A DNA stretch of 64,000 nucleotides from Vibrio sp. SCSIO 43136 (GCF_023716565.1 NZ_CP071849.1:1426001-1490000), one strand, 5' to 3'; shown: positions 45,629 to 55,448, counted from the stretch's first letter. Notes: generated by a model not told the origin, from the letters alone. Numbers and translations are program-made.

Positions 45629-46680
45629 GACAACTCCTTAATCTTGATAGTTCGCTCTTGTTTCGCACTCAGGTAAGCCGCTTCTATCACTTGAATAACA
45701 TTGAGGGCTTCTTGTGCGCAGACTGGGACAGGAGCACCGTGTTGGATGGCATCCGCTAACTGAAAGTAGAAACCCTGATACCCGCCTAACTCCGTAGGCA
45801 CTGTGGTTTGGTTTTGGTCGGCGTCGGTATAGATGCCAAACATTGCTTGAGGGTCTTCTCCCCAACCTTGGGAATCAAAACTCTTGCGTTCACGCAGAAA
45901 GTCTTCTTGCACATCCATGCCATATTTAATGAACGTTCCTCGCTCGGAGAATACTTGAAATCGAGGGCCTTCCGCCGTGCTTTGACAGTTGGCGTGCAAG
46001 ATAGCTTCTTTGTCTGGGTAGTGCAGTATCAAATGAAAGTGATCGACCGCCTGAGCGCCTTTTCGTTGGTTTTTCAACACGGCAGTAACTTTATCTGGTA
46101 GGCCGAATAGTGCGAGTGCTTGGTCGATTAGATGCGCTCCAAGATCATATAAGATCCCAGCGCCTGGAACATCCTGTTCACGCCATCTCACCTTAACCTC
46201 AGGGCGGTAGCGGTTGTAGCTAGAGTAAAAGGTGTGAACCCCTGCCAATCGCTTATCATCAATGAGCTTTTTGATGGTGATAAAATCCCCATCAAAGCGA
46301 CGGCTTTGATATACCGTCAGTACTTTTCCTGTTTGCTTTTGCACGTCTAACAGGGTTTGGCCTTCTTCAACGGAAATTGAAAACGGTTTCTCAACCACAA
46401 CGTGTTTACCTGCCAGCAGTGCTGCTTTGGCTTGAGGTACGTGCAGATGGTTAGGTGTAGCAATCACAACCAGCTCAATATCAGAATTTTGTAGCATTTG
46501 TTCAAACTCGGAGTACACCTTTGCCCAAGGCAACTGAGCTTTGACTTTCTCCTCATCGCTCGACACCACCGCCATCAATTCAAATTGTGGGCACTTGGTG
46601 ATAATTGGCGCTTGAAAACACTGCCCAGAAATACCGAACCCTACCAAGGCAACTTTGATCGGTTGTTTTTGCTCTACCAT
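45625..46680 (-). CDS. Gfo/Idh/MocA family oxidoreductase (YdgJ/YhhX-like)
   Basis: 351 residues from ATG 46680 (GGAGAAG upstream); ATG 46692 is possible. The Rossmann motif ALVGFGISGQCF is near the N-terminus, the VVIATPNHLH and VVEKPF(S) motifs follow (the catalytic EKP lysine), and VYQSRRFDGDF resembles YdgJ/YhhX. The C-terminal beta sheet has GAGILYDLGAHLIDQAL. It oxidises or reduces a sugar or polyol with NAD(P). In this locus a role as anhydrofructose or related sugar reductase is possible; 1,5-anhydrofructose reductases belong to this superfamily. It is separated from the PTS gene by a terminator. Confidence 0.87.
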   Translation of the reverse strand: MVEQKQPIKVALVGFGISGQCFQAPIITKCPQFELMAVVSSDEEKVKAQLPWAKVYSEFEQMLQNSDIELVVIATPNHLHVPQAKAALLAGKHVVVEKPFSISVEEGQTLLDVQKQTGKVLTVYQSRRFDGDFITIKKLIDDKRLAGVHTFYSSYNRYRPEVKVRWREQDVPGAGILYDLGAHLIDQALALFGLPDKVTAVLKNQRKGAQAVDHFHLILHYPDKEAILHANCQSTAEGPRFQVFSERGTFIKYGMDVQEDFLRERKSFDSQGWGEDPQAMFGIYTDADQNQTTVPTELGGYQGFYFQLADAIQHGAPVPVCAQEALNVIQVIEAAYLSAKQERTIKIKELS

Positions 46681-46706
46681 CCACTTCTCCATCTCAAAAT
46701 TTGGGT

Positions 46707-46743
46707 AAAAAAAGGGCTGTGCGCCCGGAGAGACGACACAGCC
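46707..46743 (-). terminator. rho-independent terminator after the HPr-EI-EIIA gene
   Basis: Reading leftward, GGCTGTG (complement of 46737-46743) pairs with CACAGCC (complement of 46715-46721), followed by seven Ts (complement of 46707-46713). It would reduce read-through from the PTS gene into the oxidoreductase-UPF0303-kinase genes. Confidence 0.8.
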
Positions 46744-46759
46744 ATCGAGGGTAAACCTC

Positions 46760-49270
46760 TTAACTTAATTCAAGCTCTTGCTTGAGCAGCTCTTCTACTT
46801 GGAGATCGGTTTCGGCACTCATTAACTGCTCTCTAAAGTCTGCATGCATGATCTTGCGCGCCAATTTAGAGAAGATCTTCATGTGCTGATCCCCTGCAGC
46901 ATGCTTGTTCAACGTCAGCATAATGATGAATTGTGCTTCTTCATCACCCCATGCAATTGGCTTAGCAAGGCGGCAAACACTGATTGCAGACTGCTCAATG
47001 TGTTCACTCTTAGTATGAGGAATGGCGAACCCAAACCCTAACCCGGTAGAGAACACGTCCTCACGAGCCCACAGATCATCAGCCAACTTATTCGGGTAGC
47101 GGCAACGGCCTGTGATAAATAGATTATCAGCAAGGGTCTTGATCACCTCTTCTTTGCTACGCAAGTCTCGGTCGAGCGTAATACAGTCTTTAGCGACCAT
47201 AGGGGCTTCAGTCTGAGTCATGCGGAACTGAGCCAGCACGTGTTCAACTTCTTGAATGGTTCGGCAGTCCATCGCTTTGTTAAGCAATTGGCGACATTCA
47301 CGGCTATCTAGCTTAGATATACGCTCTTTTGTCGCAGCAATACTTGGTGCGCTCATACTGATTTCATCAAGTCCAAGACCAACCAAAAGCGGTAGCACCG
47401 AGCCTTTTGCACCTAATTCGCCACAAAGCCCAACCCACTTACCATGACGGTGAACTTCACGTACGACGTGATCCAATGTACGAAGGAAAGCTGGGTTTAA
47501 GCTGTTGTAACTTGCCGCTACTTTAGCGTTATCACGGTCGACAGCCATCAAGTACTGGGTCAGGTCATTTGAACCGATAGAGAAGAAATCCACTTCTTCA
47601 CAGAACTGATCAATGATGAAGGCAACTGATGGTACTTCTAGCATGATGCCTAGTGGCACTTTCTCAGCAAACGGCAAACCATTTTTTCGCAGCTCCTGAC
47701 GAACTTCAGCTAGTATGTCTTTAACCCATAAGATCTCTTCGAGTGATGAAATCATCGGGATCATGATCTTTAAGTTGCCATGTGCAGAAGCTCGCAAGAT
47801 AGCGCGCAGCTGAGTCTTAAACATCTCAATAAATTCAGGGTAAATACGCACTGCTCGGTAGCCCAAGAATGGGTTATTCTCCGCAGGGATATTTAGGTAA
47901 TCTACTGGTTTATCACCACCGATATCGATGGTACGCACGATGATAGTTTTACCGTTTGCCGCTTCGCATGCTTGGCAGAAAATGTTGTATAGTTCATCTT
48001 CATCTGGTGCCGAGGTTCTGTCCATGTAGAGCATTTCGGTTCTAAATAGCCCCACAGCTTCCGCACCGTGAGCAAACGCTTGAGGCGCTTCAACCGAGTG
48101 AGCGATATTAGCCGCCACTTCCAGCACTTTGCCGTCCGCTGACGTTGCAGCCAAATTACGGAATTTGGCTTGGCGAGTAGCGACAATCTCTTTCACTTTT
48201 TGCTCTTGAGCATAATAACGCTCAGCAGGTTCGGTTATCTCAGTCACGACCGCACCTAGATGACCATCGACAATCACTTGATTGCCAATATGTTGCCCTA
48301 GCTTGGCTGCATCAAGGCCAACAATGGTTGGGATAGCAAAAGAACGTGCCAAAATTACCGTGTGCGAAGTGCTGCCACCATGAGAAAGGATCAGGCCTTT
48401 AAGTAGTGGTTTATCCAACTCAAGGAATTGACTTGGAGTCAGGTCATCAGCCAAGCACACCGTTGGCTCAGTAAGCTTGGTTTGACTCGCAAAGCGCTCA
48501 TTACCGTAAATGCTCTGTAATAACTGATAGCAAACATCTCGAATATCTAGCTCTCGCTCACGCATGTAGTTGCTCGATGAGTTTTTCATCATCTCACCAA
48601 AGTACTTTGCGGTAGCAATAACTGCATCGGCGCAGCTTCGGCCTTCAACAAGATTGCTATTCAATGTTTGCTGAAACTCATCGTCACGAGCGATAGATAA
48701 GTGAGCATTTAGTACTTCACCTTCGGTATGTGCGGCCGCTTTCAGTTGGATAGTGATGGACTTAATCACCGACTCGACACCAATCTCAAGTTTTTGCTGT
48801 TCAACGTTGAGCGATTCTGCGTCAGGCAAGTTGTCCAAAGCATCAAAATTGACCGCTCCCATGACGGTTAGGCTGCCTCGGCCAATGCCTTCGCTGACAG
48901 CTCGGCCTCGAACATGGTCGGTTTTAAGGTTAGAAAAGTTACGCGGCAGTGGCGCTAACTCAGAATCATCATCACCTTCGTCGGTTTTTAACGGTGCATC
49001 ACAGTGAGGAAACTCGTTAACGATAAACTGCTTGATTTGGTTCAATGCAGACTCTTCATCTTGCCCATCAATAGTGATTAAACACTCATCACCAAGCAAA
49101 GTATCAGTACCAATTAGCGACAATACGCTTTTAGCACTGCCACTCATTCCTGTGCGTTGGTTTTGCCAGGTAATATCCGAATCAAATTGATTACATAAGG
49201 CTTCTACATGACTCGCAGGTCGAGCATGGACACCATTGGGTAATTCGCAAGAGAAAGAGAATGTTTTCAT
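46760..49270 (-). CDS. multiphosphoryl transfer protein: HPr - enzyme I - EIIA-Fru
   Basis: 836 residues from ATG 49270. The HPr domain (1-90) has the phosphorylated His15 in NGVHARPAS. The enzyme I part (about 130-680) has the active-site His303 in SHGGSTSHTVILAR, then LFRTEMLYMDR and the PEP-binding FSIGSNDLTQY and GLCGELG regions. The C-terminal EIIA-Fru domain (about 695-836) has His752 in FGFAIPHTKSEH. This is the architecture of E. coli PtsA/FrwA and FryA. It passes phosphate from PEP to the EIIB proteins nearby. It is divergent from EIIC with about 440 bp between. Confidence 0.92.
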   Translation of the reverse strand: MKTFSFSCELPNGVHARPASHVEALCNQFDSDITWQNQRTGMSGSAKSVLSLIGTDTLLGDECLITIDGQDEESALNQIKQFIVNEFPHCDAPLKTDEGDDDSELAPLPRNFSNLKTDHVRGRAVSEGIGRGSLTVMGAVNFDALDNLPDAESLNVEQQKLEIGVESVIKSITIQLKAAAHTEGEVLNAHLSIARDDEFQQTLNSNLVEGRSCADAVIATAKYFGEMMKNSSSNYMRERELDIRDVCYQLLQSIYGNERFASQTKLTEPTVCLADDLTPSQFLELDKPLLKGLILSHGGSTSHTVILARSFAIPTIVGLDAAKLGQHIGNQVIVDGHLGAVVTEITEPAERYYAQEQKVKEIVATRQAKFRNLAATSADGKVLEVAANIAHSVEAPQAFAHGAEAVGLFRTEMLYMDRTSAPDEDELYNIFCQACEAANGKTIIVRTIDIGGDKPVDYLNIPAENNPFLGYRAVRIYPEFIEMFKTQLRAILRASAHGNLKIMIPMISSLEEILWVKDILAEVRQELRKNGLPFAEKVPLGIMLEVPSVAFIIDQFCEEVDFFSIGSNDLTQYLMAVDRDNAKVAASYNSLNPAFLRTLDHVVREVHRHGKWVGLCGELGAKGSVLPLLVGLGLDEISMSAPSIAATKERISKLDSRECRQLLNKAMDCRTIQEVEHVLAQFRMTQTEAPMVAKDCITLDRDLRSKEEVIKTLADNLFITGRCRYPNKLADDLWAREDVFSTGLGFGFAIPHTKSEHIEQSAISVCRLAKPIAWGDEEAQFIIMLTLNKHAAGDQHMKIFSKLARKIMHADFREQLMSAETDLQVEELLKQELELS

Positions 49271-49714
49271 TTTGTCATGTCCTTGTACTTCTAAGCAGGA
49301 TGCCAGAGTTGATGTAGTCACAATAGCAAACTGAACAGCTTCAACCATTGGACAAAAACACGAAACACTGGACATTTGTAATATCGAACAATAAGTGTGA
49401 ACACCATCAAATTTACTATGATAAATGTGATAGCAAGCAATAACTTATAAACTTAACACTTGAGGGTAAGGCTATAAATCCATGAAAAATAACAACTATC
49501 TAGAAATACAAGAAGTCACAGCATTATTCCTTCACAAAGAGAGACCAAGATCATGTTTTATCTCCGTTCTAACATTTATCCAGTAAATAGCATAAATGTC
49601 CTCTAACCCAACTGCACATTTGCTCACTATATTAGATTCAAAGCCCGGGCAGCTACACAACGTGAAACTTAACAAGATTCTTAAATTAAAACGACTCAAT
49701 CCAAGGAGAGGTCT
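49271..49714. other. divergent promoter region of the PTS locus
   Basis: 444 bp between the divergent HPr-EI-EIIA and EIIC genes, A/T-rich. I see two candidate CRP half-site matches, TGTGAACACCATCAAA at 49396-49411 and TGTGATAGCAAGCAAT near 49437, each good in the left arm and weak in the right. A 34-codon frame at 49482-49586 lacks a convincing ribosome site. Catabolite control is plausible for such a locus but not proven. Confidence 0.4.
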
Positions 49715-50788
49715 ATGAACGACTTAATCTCAATCTTAAAGGACACCAGACGACACCTAATGACGGGTGTATCGCATATGATCCCATTCGTAGTAGCGGG
49801 CGGTATCCTACTTGCTATGTCCGTCATGCTTTACGGTGAAGGTGCGGTACCAGAAGAGGGAACCTGGCTTCATGACCTGTTCTTCATCGGTGTGGCTGGC
49901 TTCCAACTTATGGTTCCAATTTTGGCCGCTTACATCGGGTATTCTATCGCTGACCGCTCTGCACTTGCACCGTCCGCTATTGCCGCCTTTATTGGGGCAA
50001 ACATGTATAACACTGGCTTCTTCGGTGCTATTTTCGCCGGCCTGCTGGGTGGTATCGTGGTGTTCTACCTTAAGAAAATCAAGGTACCAGCGTTTGCTCG
50101 TTCAATCATGCCAATCTTCGTTATCCCTATCATAGGTACTTTCATTACCGCTGGTGCAATCGTATGGGGTATTGGTGAGCCAATTGGTGCTGCAACTGAA
50201 GCGCTGACTGACTTCCTGAAGAGCATGCAAAACGAAAGCATCGTGGTTCTAGCTATCATCATGGGTTGTATGATCGCATTTGATATGGGTGGTCCGGTGA
50301 ACAAAGTAGCTTATGCGTTCGTCATCTTATGTGTTGGTGAAGGCATCTACAATGTGGCGGGTATCTCATCGGTTGCTGTTGCTGTGCCATCTATCGGTAT
50401 GGGCCTTGCCACCTTCCTTAACAAAAAGCTTTACGACTCAAGCGAGCAAGAAGCGGGTCGCGCTTCTGTCTTGATGGGCACTATGGGCATTACTGAAGGT
50501 GCGATTCCATTCGCAGCAGGTGACCCGCTACGTGTTATCCCATCCATCATGGTTGGTACCGCAGCTGGCGCAGTTACCGCAGCACTCATCGGCGTAGAAA
50601 GCTACGCAGCTTGGGGCGGCCTGATTGTACTACCTGTTGTTGAAGGCCGTATCGGATTCATTGTTGCACTTGCGGTGGGTTCACTAGTGACAGCACTGTT
50701 GGTTAACTTCCTAAAGGCACGACGCCCGGTGCTGGAAGAGCCTAAACAAGAATCTGACGAGTTAGATTTAGATATCGAAATCGGTTAA
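49715..50788 (+). CDS. frwC: PTS fructose-type permease subunit EIIC (FrwC/FryC-like)
   Basis: 357 residues from ATG 49715 (AAGGAGAGG upstream), integral membrane with about ten hydrophobic segments. The EIIC-Fru signature is MTGVSHMIPFVVAGGILLAMS near the start, PILAAYIGYSIADR in the middle, and the substrate loop IMGTMGITEGAIPFAAGDPLRVIPS near residue 260. It forms the transport channel for the PTS sugar. With the following EIIB and the divergent HPr-EI-EIIA it completes a PTS of the Frw type. Confidence 0.9.
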   Translation: MNDLISILKDTRRHLMTGVSHMIPFVVAGGILLAMSVMLYGEGAVPEEGTWLHDLFFIGVAGFQLMVPILAAYIGYSIADRSALAPSAIAAFIGANMYNTGFFGAIFAGLLGGIVVFYLKKIKVPAFARSIMPIFVIPIIGTFITAGAIVWGIGEPIGAATEALTDFLKSMQNESIVVLAIIMGCMIAFDMGGPVNKVAYAFVILCVGEGIYNVAGISSVAVAVPSIGMGLATFLNKKLYDSSEQEAGRASVLMGTMGITEGAIPFAAGDPLRVIPSIMVGTAAGAVTAALIGVESYAAWGGLIVLPVVEGRIGFIVALAVGSLVTALLVNFLKARRPVLEEPKQESDELDLDIEIG

Positions 50789-50876
50789 CCGCTCATCTCA
50801 TCCCAATTAGCAAGGCGCATATCGTGTCTCACCCTATCGCCTTGCTCATCAGACTGAACATTAAAGGAAATATATT

Positions 50877-51200
50877 ATGACTAGTATCGTAGCAGTAACC
50901 GCATGCCCATCAGGTGTAGCACACACTTACATGGCAGCAGAAGCGATTGACGCAGCAGCCAAAGCAAAAGGCTGGGAATGTGAAGTAGAAACCCAAGGTT
51001 CTATCGGTATCGAAAATGAACTATCCAAAAGCGTAATTGATGCGGCTGACGTGGTCATCCTGACCAAAGACATCGACATCAAAAACAGCGAACGTTTTGA
51101 AGGTAAAACCGTAGTTCGTATCGGTGTAAGTGATGCAGTAAAACGCGCAGCAGCGGTGATGGATAAGATTGAAGCGCATTTAGCAAAAGCGACTGCGTAA
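50877..51200 (+). CDS. frwB: PTS fructose-type subunit EIIB (FrwB-like)
   Basis: 107 residues with the EIIB-Fru motif VTACPSGVAHTYMAAEA; the phosphorylated cysteine is Cys10. The remainder, VETQGSIGIEN and ADVVILTKDIDI, is standard. It carries phosphate from EIIA to the incoming sugar in the cytoplasm. It is 88 bp from EIIC and is followed by a hairpin before the glycyl radical enzyme gene. Confidence 0.92.
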   Translation: MTSIVAVTACPSGVAHTYMAAEAIDAAAKAKGWECEVETQGSIGIENELSKSVIDAADVVILTKDIDIKNSERFEGKTVVRIGVSDAVKRAAAVMDKIEAHLAKATA

Positions 51201-51211
51201 TCTCTTTAGCG

Positions 51212-51234
51212 CCTCCCTCTTTTCAAGGGGGAGG
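51212..51234 (+). terminator. hairpin between EIIB and the glycyl radical enzyme gene
   Basis: CCTCCC at 51212-51217 pairs with GGGAGG at 51229-51234; flanking GCGCC/GGCGC may extend it. The T tract is weak, so it may attenuate rather than end transcription into the downstream genes. Confidence 0.5.
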
Positions 51235-51395
51235 ACAGGCGGCGCTCTTAATAAGAAAACCACCCAAAAACTATTTCCCCAATACCTATACCCAAGCCAC
51301 CGACTGGTTGTGACCAGCACACTCGGTTGCTTCGTTATAAGTATTGAAAACAACAAAGCTCAACTATTTAGCATTAAGCCTGCAAGGAGCCCCCA

Positions 51396-53696
51396 ATGAG
51401 CACCCCAAGAATTCAGCGCCTGAAAACAGCCCTCTTTGAAGCCGAGCGAGAGATCTCGTTAGAGCGAGCGCTACTATATACCGAAAGTCACAAGACCACT
51501 GAAGGAGAGCACACCCTAATCCGTCGCGCCAAAGCCACGGCGTATGTGCTAGATAATGTTGAAATTTCGATTCGACCAGACGAATTGATTGCAGGTAACC
51601 GCACCGTCAAGGCTCGAGCAGGTATCGCCTCCCCAGAGATGGACCCATACTGGATTGAAAAAGAGCTCGATATCTTTGCGACTCGCCCGCAAGATAAGTT
51701 TTTCATCTCAGAGCAAGACAAAGAGATCTATCGCAATGAGCTTTTAAGCTACTGGTCTGAGCGCTCAATGAAAGACTTCATCAATGCCCAGATCCCGCAA
51801 CAAGTTAAAGAAGCGGTAGCGCAGAAGATTTTCAGCGTTAACCAAACCGATAAAGGTCAAGGGCATATCATTATCGACTTCGACCGTTTACTAGATAACG
51901 GTTTAGGTACACTGCTTGATGAAATGCAAAGCCTGTCGCTTAGCCAACCAGACAACGAGTTTTTCCAGTCGGTGGTGCTGTTGCTCGAAGCATCTATCCG
52001 TCACATCTATCGCTATGCCGACCTTGCACAAGCTATGGCTGAGCAATGTGACGACACTGAGCGCAAAGCAGAATTGATCAAGATTGCGAATATTTCGACC
52101 AAGATAGCCACCAGCAAACCCCAAGACTTCTACGAAGCAAGCCAGCTATTTTGGTACATGAACATCGTATTGCAATACGAGTCCAATGCCAGTTCCCTCT
52201 CTCTTGGTCGCTTTGACCAATACATGATGCCGTTCTACCAACGTTCACTTGAAGCAGGTGAATCTCCGGCATTTTTGCAAGAGCTGCTTGAGAGCTTATG
52301 GATTAAAACCAACGACATCGTATTGCTGCGCTCATCAAGCAGCGCCAAGTTCTTTGCGGGGTTCCCTACCGGTTACACCATCTTACTTGGTGGCCTATCT
52401 GAAACAGGCAAGAGTGCCGTCAACCCACTGTCGAGTCTGTGCCTTGACGCTTACCAAAGCGTGCAACTCCCGCAGCCGAACTTAGGTGTGCGTGTCAATG
52501 AATTTATCGACCGCAGCTTCCTGATGAAAACTGCTGAAACTATCCGCCTTGGTACCGGTATTCCGCAAATCTTTAATGATGAAGTCGTTGTACCTGCCTT
52601 CCTAAACCGTGGCGTATCGCTTGAGGACTCACGTGATTACTCAGTGGTGGGCTGTGTTGAACTATCAATTCCAGGGAAAACTTACGGCCTACATGATATC
52701 GCCATGTTCAACCTCCTCAAGGTAATGGAGTTGACCATGCAGCGTAATCAAAACAACCCAGATATCGATTTCGATAACTTGGTTGAACAAATTCGCAGTG
52801 ATATTAAGCACTACGTTAAGTTGATGGTGGAAGGCTCAAACATCTGTGATGTTGGCCACCGTGACTGGGCTCCCGTGCCACTACTCTCTTCCTTTATCAG
52901 TGATTGTGTTGAGAACGGTAAAGACATCACCTACGGCGGTGCTCGCTACAACTTCTCTGGCGTGCAAGGCATAGGAATAGCCAACCTGTCTGATTCACTG
53001 CATGCGCTTAAACGCTTTGTATTTGAAGAGCAACGCCTAAGTTTTTCAGAGCTTATCGATACCTTAAATGCCAACTTTGATGTACCAGAGGGCGAAAAAA
53101 TCCGCACTCGTCTACTCAATAAGTACGAGAAGTACGGTAACGATATCGATGAAGTCGATCACCTTGGTTCAGATTTACTGCGTCTGTTCTGTAAGGAAGT
53201 AGAACAGTACGACAACCCACGTGGCGGCAAATTTACCCCAGGCTCTTACACCGTATCGGCTCACGTGCCATTGGGCGCTGTGGTTGGCGCTACTGCTGAC
53301 GGCCGTTTGGCGGGTGAACAACTTGCTGATGGTGGCTTATCACCAATGTTGGGTAAGGATCAGATTGGTCCAACAGCAGTGCTCAAGTCTGTTAGTAAGC
53401 TCGATAATTACCTGCTTTCCAACGGCAGTCTGCTTAATGTGAAGTTCACACCAGCAACGCTAGAAGGACAATCTGGACTCAGCAAACTATCTGACTTCCT
53501 ACGCGCTTTCATGAAGCTGAAACTTCAGCACGTTCAGTTCAACGTACTGAATGCAGAAACACTCAAAAAAGCGCAGCAAAAGCCTGAAGATTACGCCGGT
53601 TTGGTGGTTCGAGTGGCAGGCTACAGTGCATTCTTCGTTGAGTTATCCAAAGAGATCCAAGATGACATCATTCGCAGAACCGCACATGAGCTGTAA
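51396..53696 (+). CDS. pflD: PflD-type glycyl radical enzyme (predicted anhydrohexitol-6-phosphate lyase)
   Basis: 766 residues, near the usual length. The active-site cysteine is Cys420 in SVVGCVELS, and the glycyl radical site is Gly742 in RVAGYSAFF. The C-terminal half has GGKFTPGSYTVSAHVPLG. E. coli PflD and YbiW, which share this gene neighbourhood, are reported to ring-open 1,5-anhydromannitol-6-phosphate and 1,5-anhydroglucitol-6-phosphate to 1-deoxyfructose-6-phosphate; I infer one of these reactions here. The enzyme needs anaerobic conditions and the activase encoded by the overlapping next gene. Confidence 0.88.
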   Translation: MSTPRIQRLKTALFEAEREISLERALLYTESHKTTEGEHTLIRRAKATAYVLDNVEISIRPDELIAGNRTVKARAGIASPEMDPYWIEKELDIFATRPQDKFFISEQDKEIYRNELLSYWSERSMKDFINAQIPQQVKEAVAQKIFSVNQTDKGQGHIIIDFDRLLDNGLGTLLDEMQSLSLSQPDNEFFQSVVLLLEASIRHIYRYADLAQAMAEQCDDTERKAELIKIANISTKIATSKPQDFYEASQLFWYMNIVLQYESNASSLSLGRFDQYMMPFYQRSLEAGESPAFLQELLESLWIKTNDIVLLRSSSSAKFFAGFPTGYTILLGGLSETGKSAVNPLSSLCLDAYQSVQLPQPNLGVRVNEFIDRSFLMKTAETIRLGTGIPQIFNDEVVVPAFLNRGVSLEDSRDYSVVGCVELSIPGKTYGLHDIAMFNLLKVMELTMQRNQNNPDIDFDNLVEQIRSDIKHYVKLMVEGSNICDVGHRDWAPVPLLSSFISDCVENGKDITYGGARYNFSGVQGIGIANLSDSLHALKRFVFEEQRLSFSELIDTLNANFDVPEGEKIRTRLLNKYEKYGNDIDEVDHLGSDLLRLFCKEVEQYDNPRGGKFTPGSYTVSAHVPLGAVVGATADGRLAGEQLADGGLSPMLGKDQIGPTAVLKSVSKLDNYLLSNGSLLNVKFTPATLEGQSGLSKLSDFLRAFMKLKLQHVQFNVLNAETLKKAQQKPEDYAGLVVRVAGYSAFFVELSKEIQDDIIRRTAHEL

Positions 53697-54540
53697 CTCA
53701 GCGCCGATAGAGCAAAGCAGTAGCGGCCGGATATTTAATATCCAGCGCTACTCGCTGCACGACGGCACAGGTATTCGTACCGTCGTGTTCTTCAAAGGCT
53801 GCCCACTAAGCTGCCCTTGGTGTGCGAACCCAGAGTCTCGCTCTCACCGCACGACTTTTTTGCGCAGAGAAGCAAAATGCATTCAGTGTGATGTGTGTGA
53901 AATGGATAGCGAAGAGTGCCCAAGCGGTGCATGGGAGCAAGTGGGCCACGACATGACGCTTGAAGAAGTGATCAATGAAGTGACTAAAGACGATGTGTTC
54001 TTTAACACATCTAATGGCGGTATCACCTTGTCAGGAGGCGAAGTGCTTACCCAGCCTAAATTTGCAATCGAGCTGTTAACTAGGCTTAAGGCGCTTGGGT
54101 TTCGTACCGCGATTGAAACCTCAGGGCATGGCAATACTAAACACTTAATGCGCATTGGCGAGTTGTGTGACGAAGTGCTGTTTGACTTCAAGATGATGGA
54201 TACCGAACGAGCCAAGCAGGTAATTGGCATCAACTTGCCCTTGGTGCTAGAGAACTTTCGCCAATTAATGGCGCAAGGCACCAAAGTACTGCCAAGGTTG
54301 CCACTCATCCCTGGCTACACGCTGGATCTACTCAACACAGACAAAGTGCTGGGATTTTTGAGCCAGTTTGAAATTGAAGAAATTCATCTATTGCCATTTC
54401 ATCAATTCGGCGCAAACAAATACCAAAGCTTGGGAATGGAATACTTGTTAAAGGACGTCAAAGTGCCAAGCAAAACCGAAATCGAAGCGATCAAAAACCA
54501 CGTAGCCGCTCATGGTTACAAGGTCATCATAGGAGGATAA
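53662..54540 (+). CDS. pflC: glycyl radical enzyme activase (PflC-like, radical SAM)
   Basis: 292 residues from ATG 53662, overlapping pflD by 35 bp; ATG 53686 is an alternative. The radical SAM cluster motif C-x3-C-x2-C is in FFKGCPLSCPWCANPES, preceded by the activase hallmark RYSLHDGTGIRTVVF. A cysteine-rich insert (KCIQCDVCEMDSEECP) resembles the accessory ferredoxin-like part of non-PFL activases, but is shortened. GGITLSGGEVLTQP is the SAM-binding motif. It installs the glycyl radical on PflD using SAM and reduced flavodoxin. Confidence 0.88.
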   Translation: MTSFAEPHMSCNSAPIEQSSSGRIFNIQRYSLHDGTGIRTVVFFKGCPLSCPWCANPESRSHRTTFLRREAKCIQCDVCEMDSEECPSGAWEQVGHDMTLEEVINEVTKDDVFFNTSNGGITLSGGEVLTQPKFAIELLTRLKALGFRTAIETSGHGNTKHLMRIGELCDEVLFDFKMMDTERAKQVIGINLPLVLENFRQLMAQGTKVLPRLPLIPGYTLDLLNTDKVLGFLSQFEIEEIHLLPFHQFGANKYQSLGMEYLLKDVKVPSKTEIEAIKNHVAAHGYKVIIGG

Positions 54541-54542
54541 TC

Positions 54543-55400
54543 ATGGCGAAAAAAATACTTATCACTGGAGCAAAAGGATTCTTCGGCACACGTTTTATCA
54601 ACCGCTACCAAGGCGAGTTTGAGATTCTTGGGCTGGATGTTGAGCAGCTAGATATCACTGATAATCAAGCCGTGGTTGAGACGTTTGATCAGTTTAAACC
54701 GGACTATGTCATCCATGCCGCCGCCATTGCTGTGACTGATTTTTGTAATCAGCATCCCGATGTCGCACACAAGGTCAATGTGCAAGGCGCTATCAATGTC
54801 GCCAAAGCGTGTAAATCTCACGGCACCAAGTTGGTCTTTATCTCTACCGAGCAAGTGTTTAACGGTAACCCAGAAAAAGGCCCTTACAGCGAGCTAGACC
54901 AACCCGTACCAGACACTGTCTATGGTCAAAACAAGCTAGAAGCTGAGAAAGAACTGGCCTCTATCATCGAAGAAATGTGGGTATTGCGCTTCACTTGGTT
55001 ATTCGGTCTTCCTGAGCGTAATACCACGATTAACCCAAATGTGGTGTGGAATGCTCAACAAGCCCTGATCAACGGCCAAGTCATGAACGAGCGCCGCAAC
55101 GAATTTCGTGGCTTAACCTATGTGCATGAATTGATTGAGCAGTTCCCGAAAATCTTCACGATTCCTTATGGCACTTACCACACTGGTGCGCATAACCCAG
55201 CGAGCCGCTATGAGATTGCCGAACACATCTTGACTGAGCTAGGCCAGCAAGACCGCCTCAAGGAAATATTGGTTGCTGCTGACGCACCAAAAACACGTGA
55301 TGTGCGCCTCGATACCAGCAAACTTGCCAACCAAGGGGTGGAGTTTACCGAGAGTAAAGATGCCATCACCAAGTGCTTAAAAGAATTCCACTTTATTTAA
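54543..55400 (+). CDS. extended SDR / RmlD-like NAD(P)-dependent reductase
   Basis: 285 residues, 2 bp after pflC. The Rossmann motif GAKGFFG (residues 9-15), DVEQLDITDN, HAAAIAVTDFCNQHPDVA, the STEQVF segment and the catalytic YGQNK match RmlD-type extended SDRs (dTDP-4-dehydrorhamnose reductase relatives). The substrate is not predictable. In E. coli the related pathway uses GldA to reduce hydroxyacetone; no GldA is present here, so this enzyme may handle a carbonyl intermediate, which is inference. Confidence 0.85.
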   Translation: MAKKILITGAKGFFGTRFINRYQGEFEILGLDVEQLDITDNQAVVETFDQFKPDYVIHAAAIAVTDFCNQHPDVAHKVNVQGAINVAKACKSHGTKLVFISTEQVFNGNPEKGPYSELDQPVPDTVYGQNKLEAEKELASIIEEMWVLRFTWLFGLPERNTTINPNVVWNAQQALINGQVMNERRNEFRGLTYVHELIEQFPKIFTIPYGTYHTGAHNPASRYEIAEHILTELGQQDRLKEILVAADAPKTRDVRLDTSKLANQGVEFTESKDAITKCLKEFHFI

Positions 55401-55448
55401 GATTCGTCTTCGCCACGGCGCGGACTCCGCTAATTTAGGAGCAACACC

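Noticed and set aside
49482..49586. 34-codon frame in the PTS divergent region
   Set aside because: No convincing ribosome site, signal or known motif; kept only as a note in the intergenic entry.
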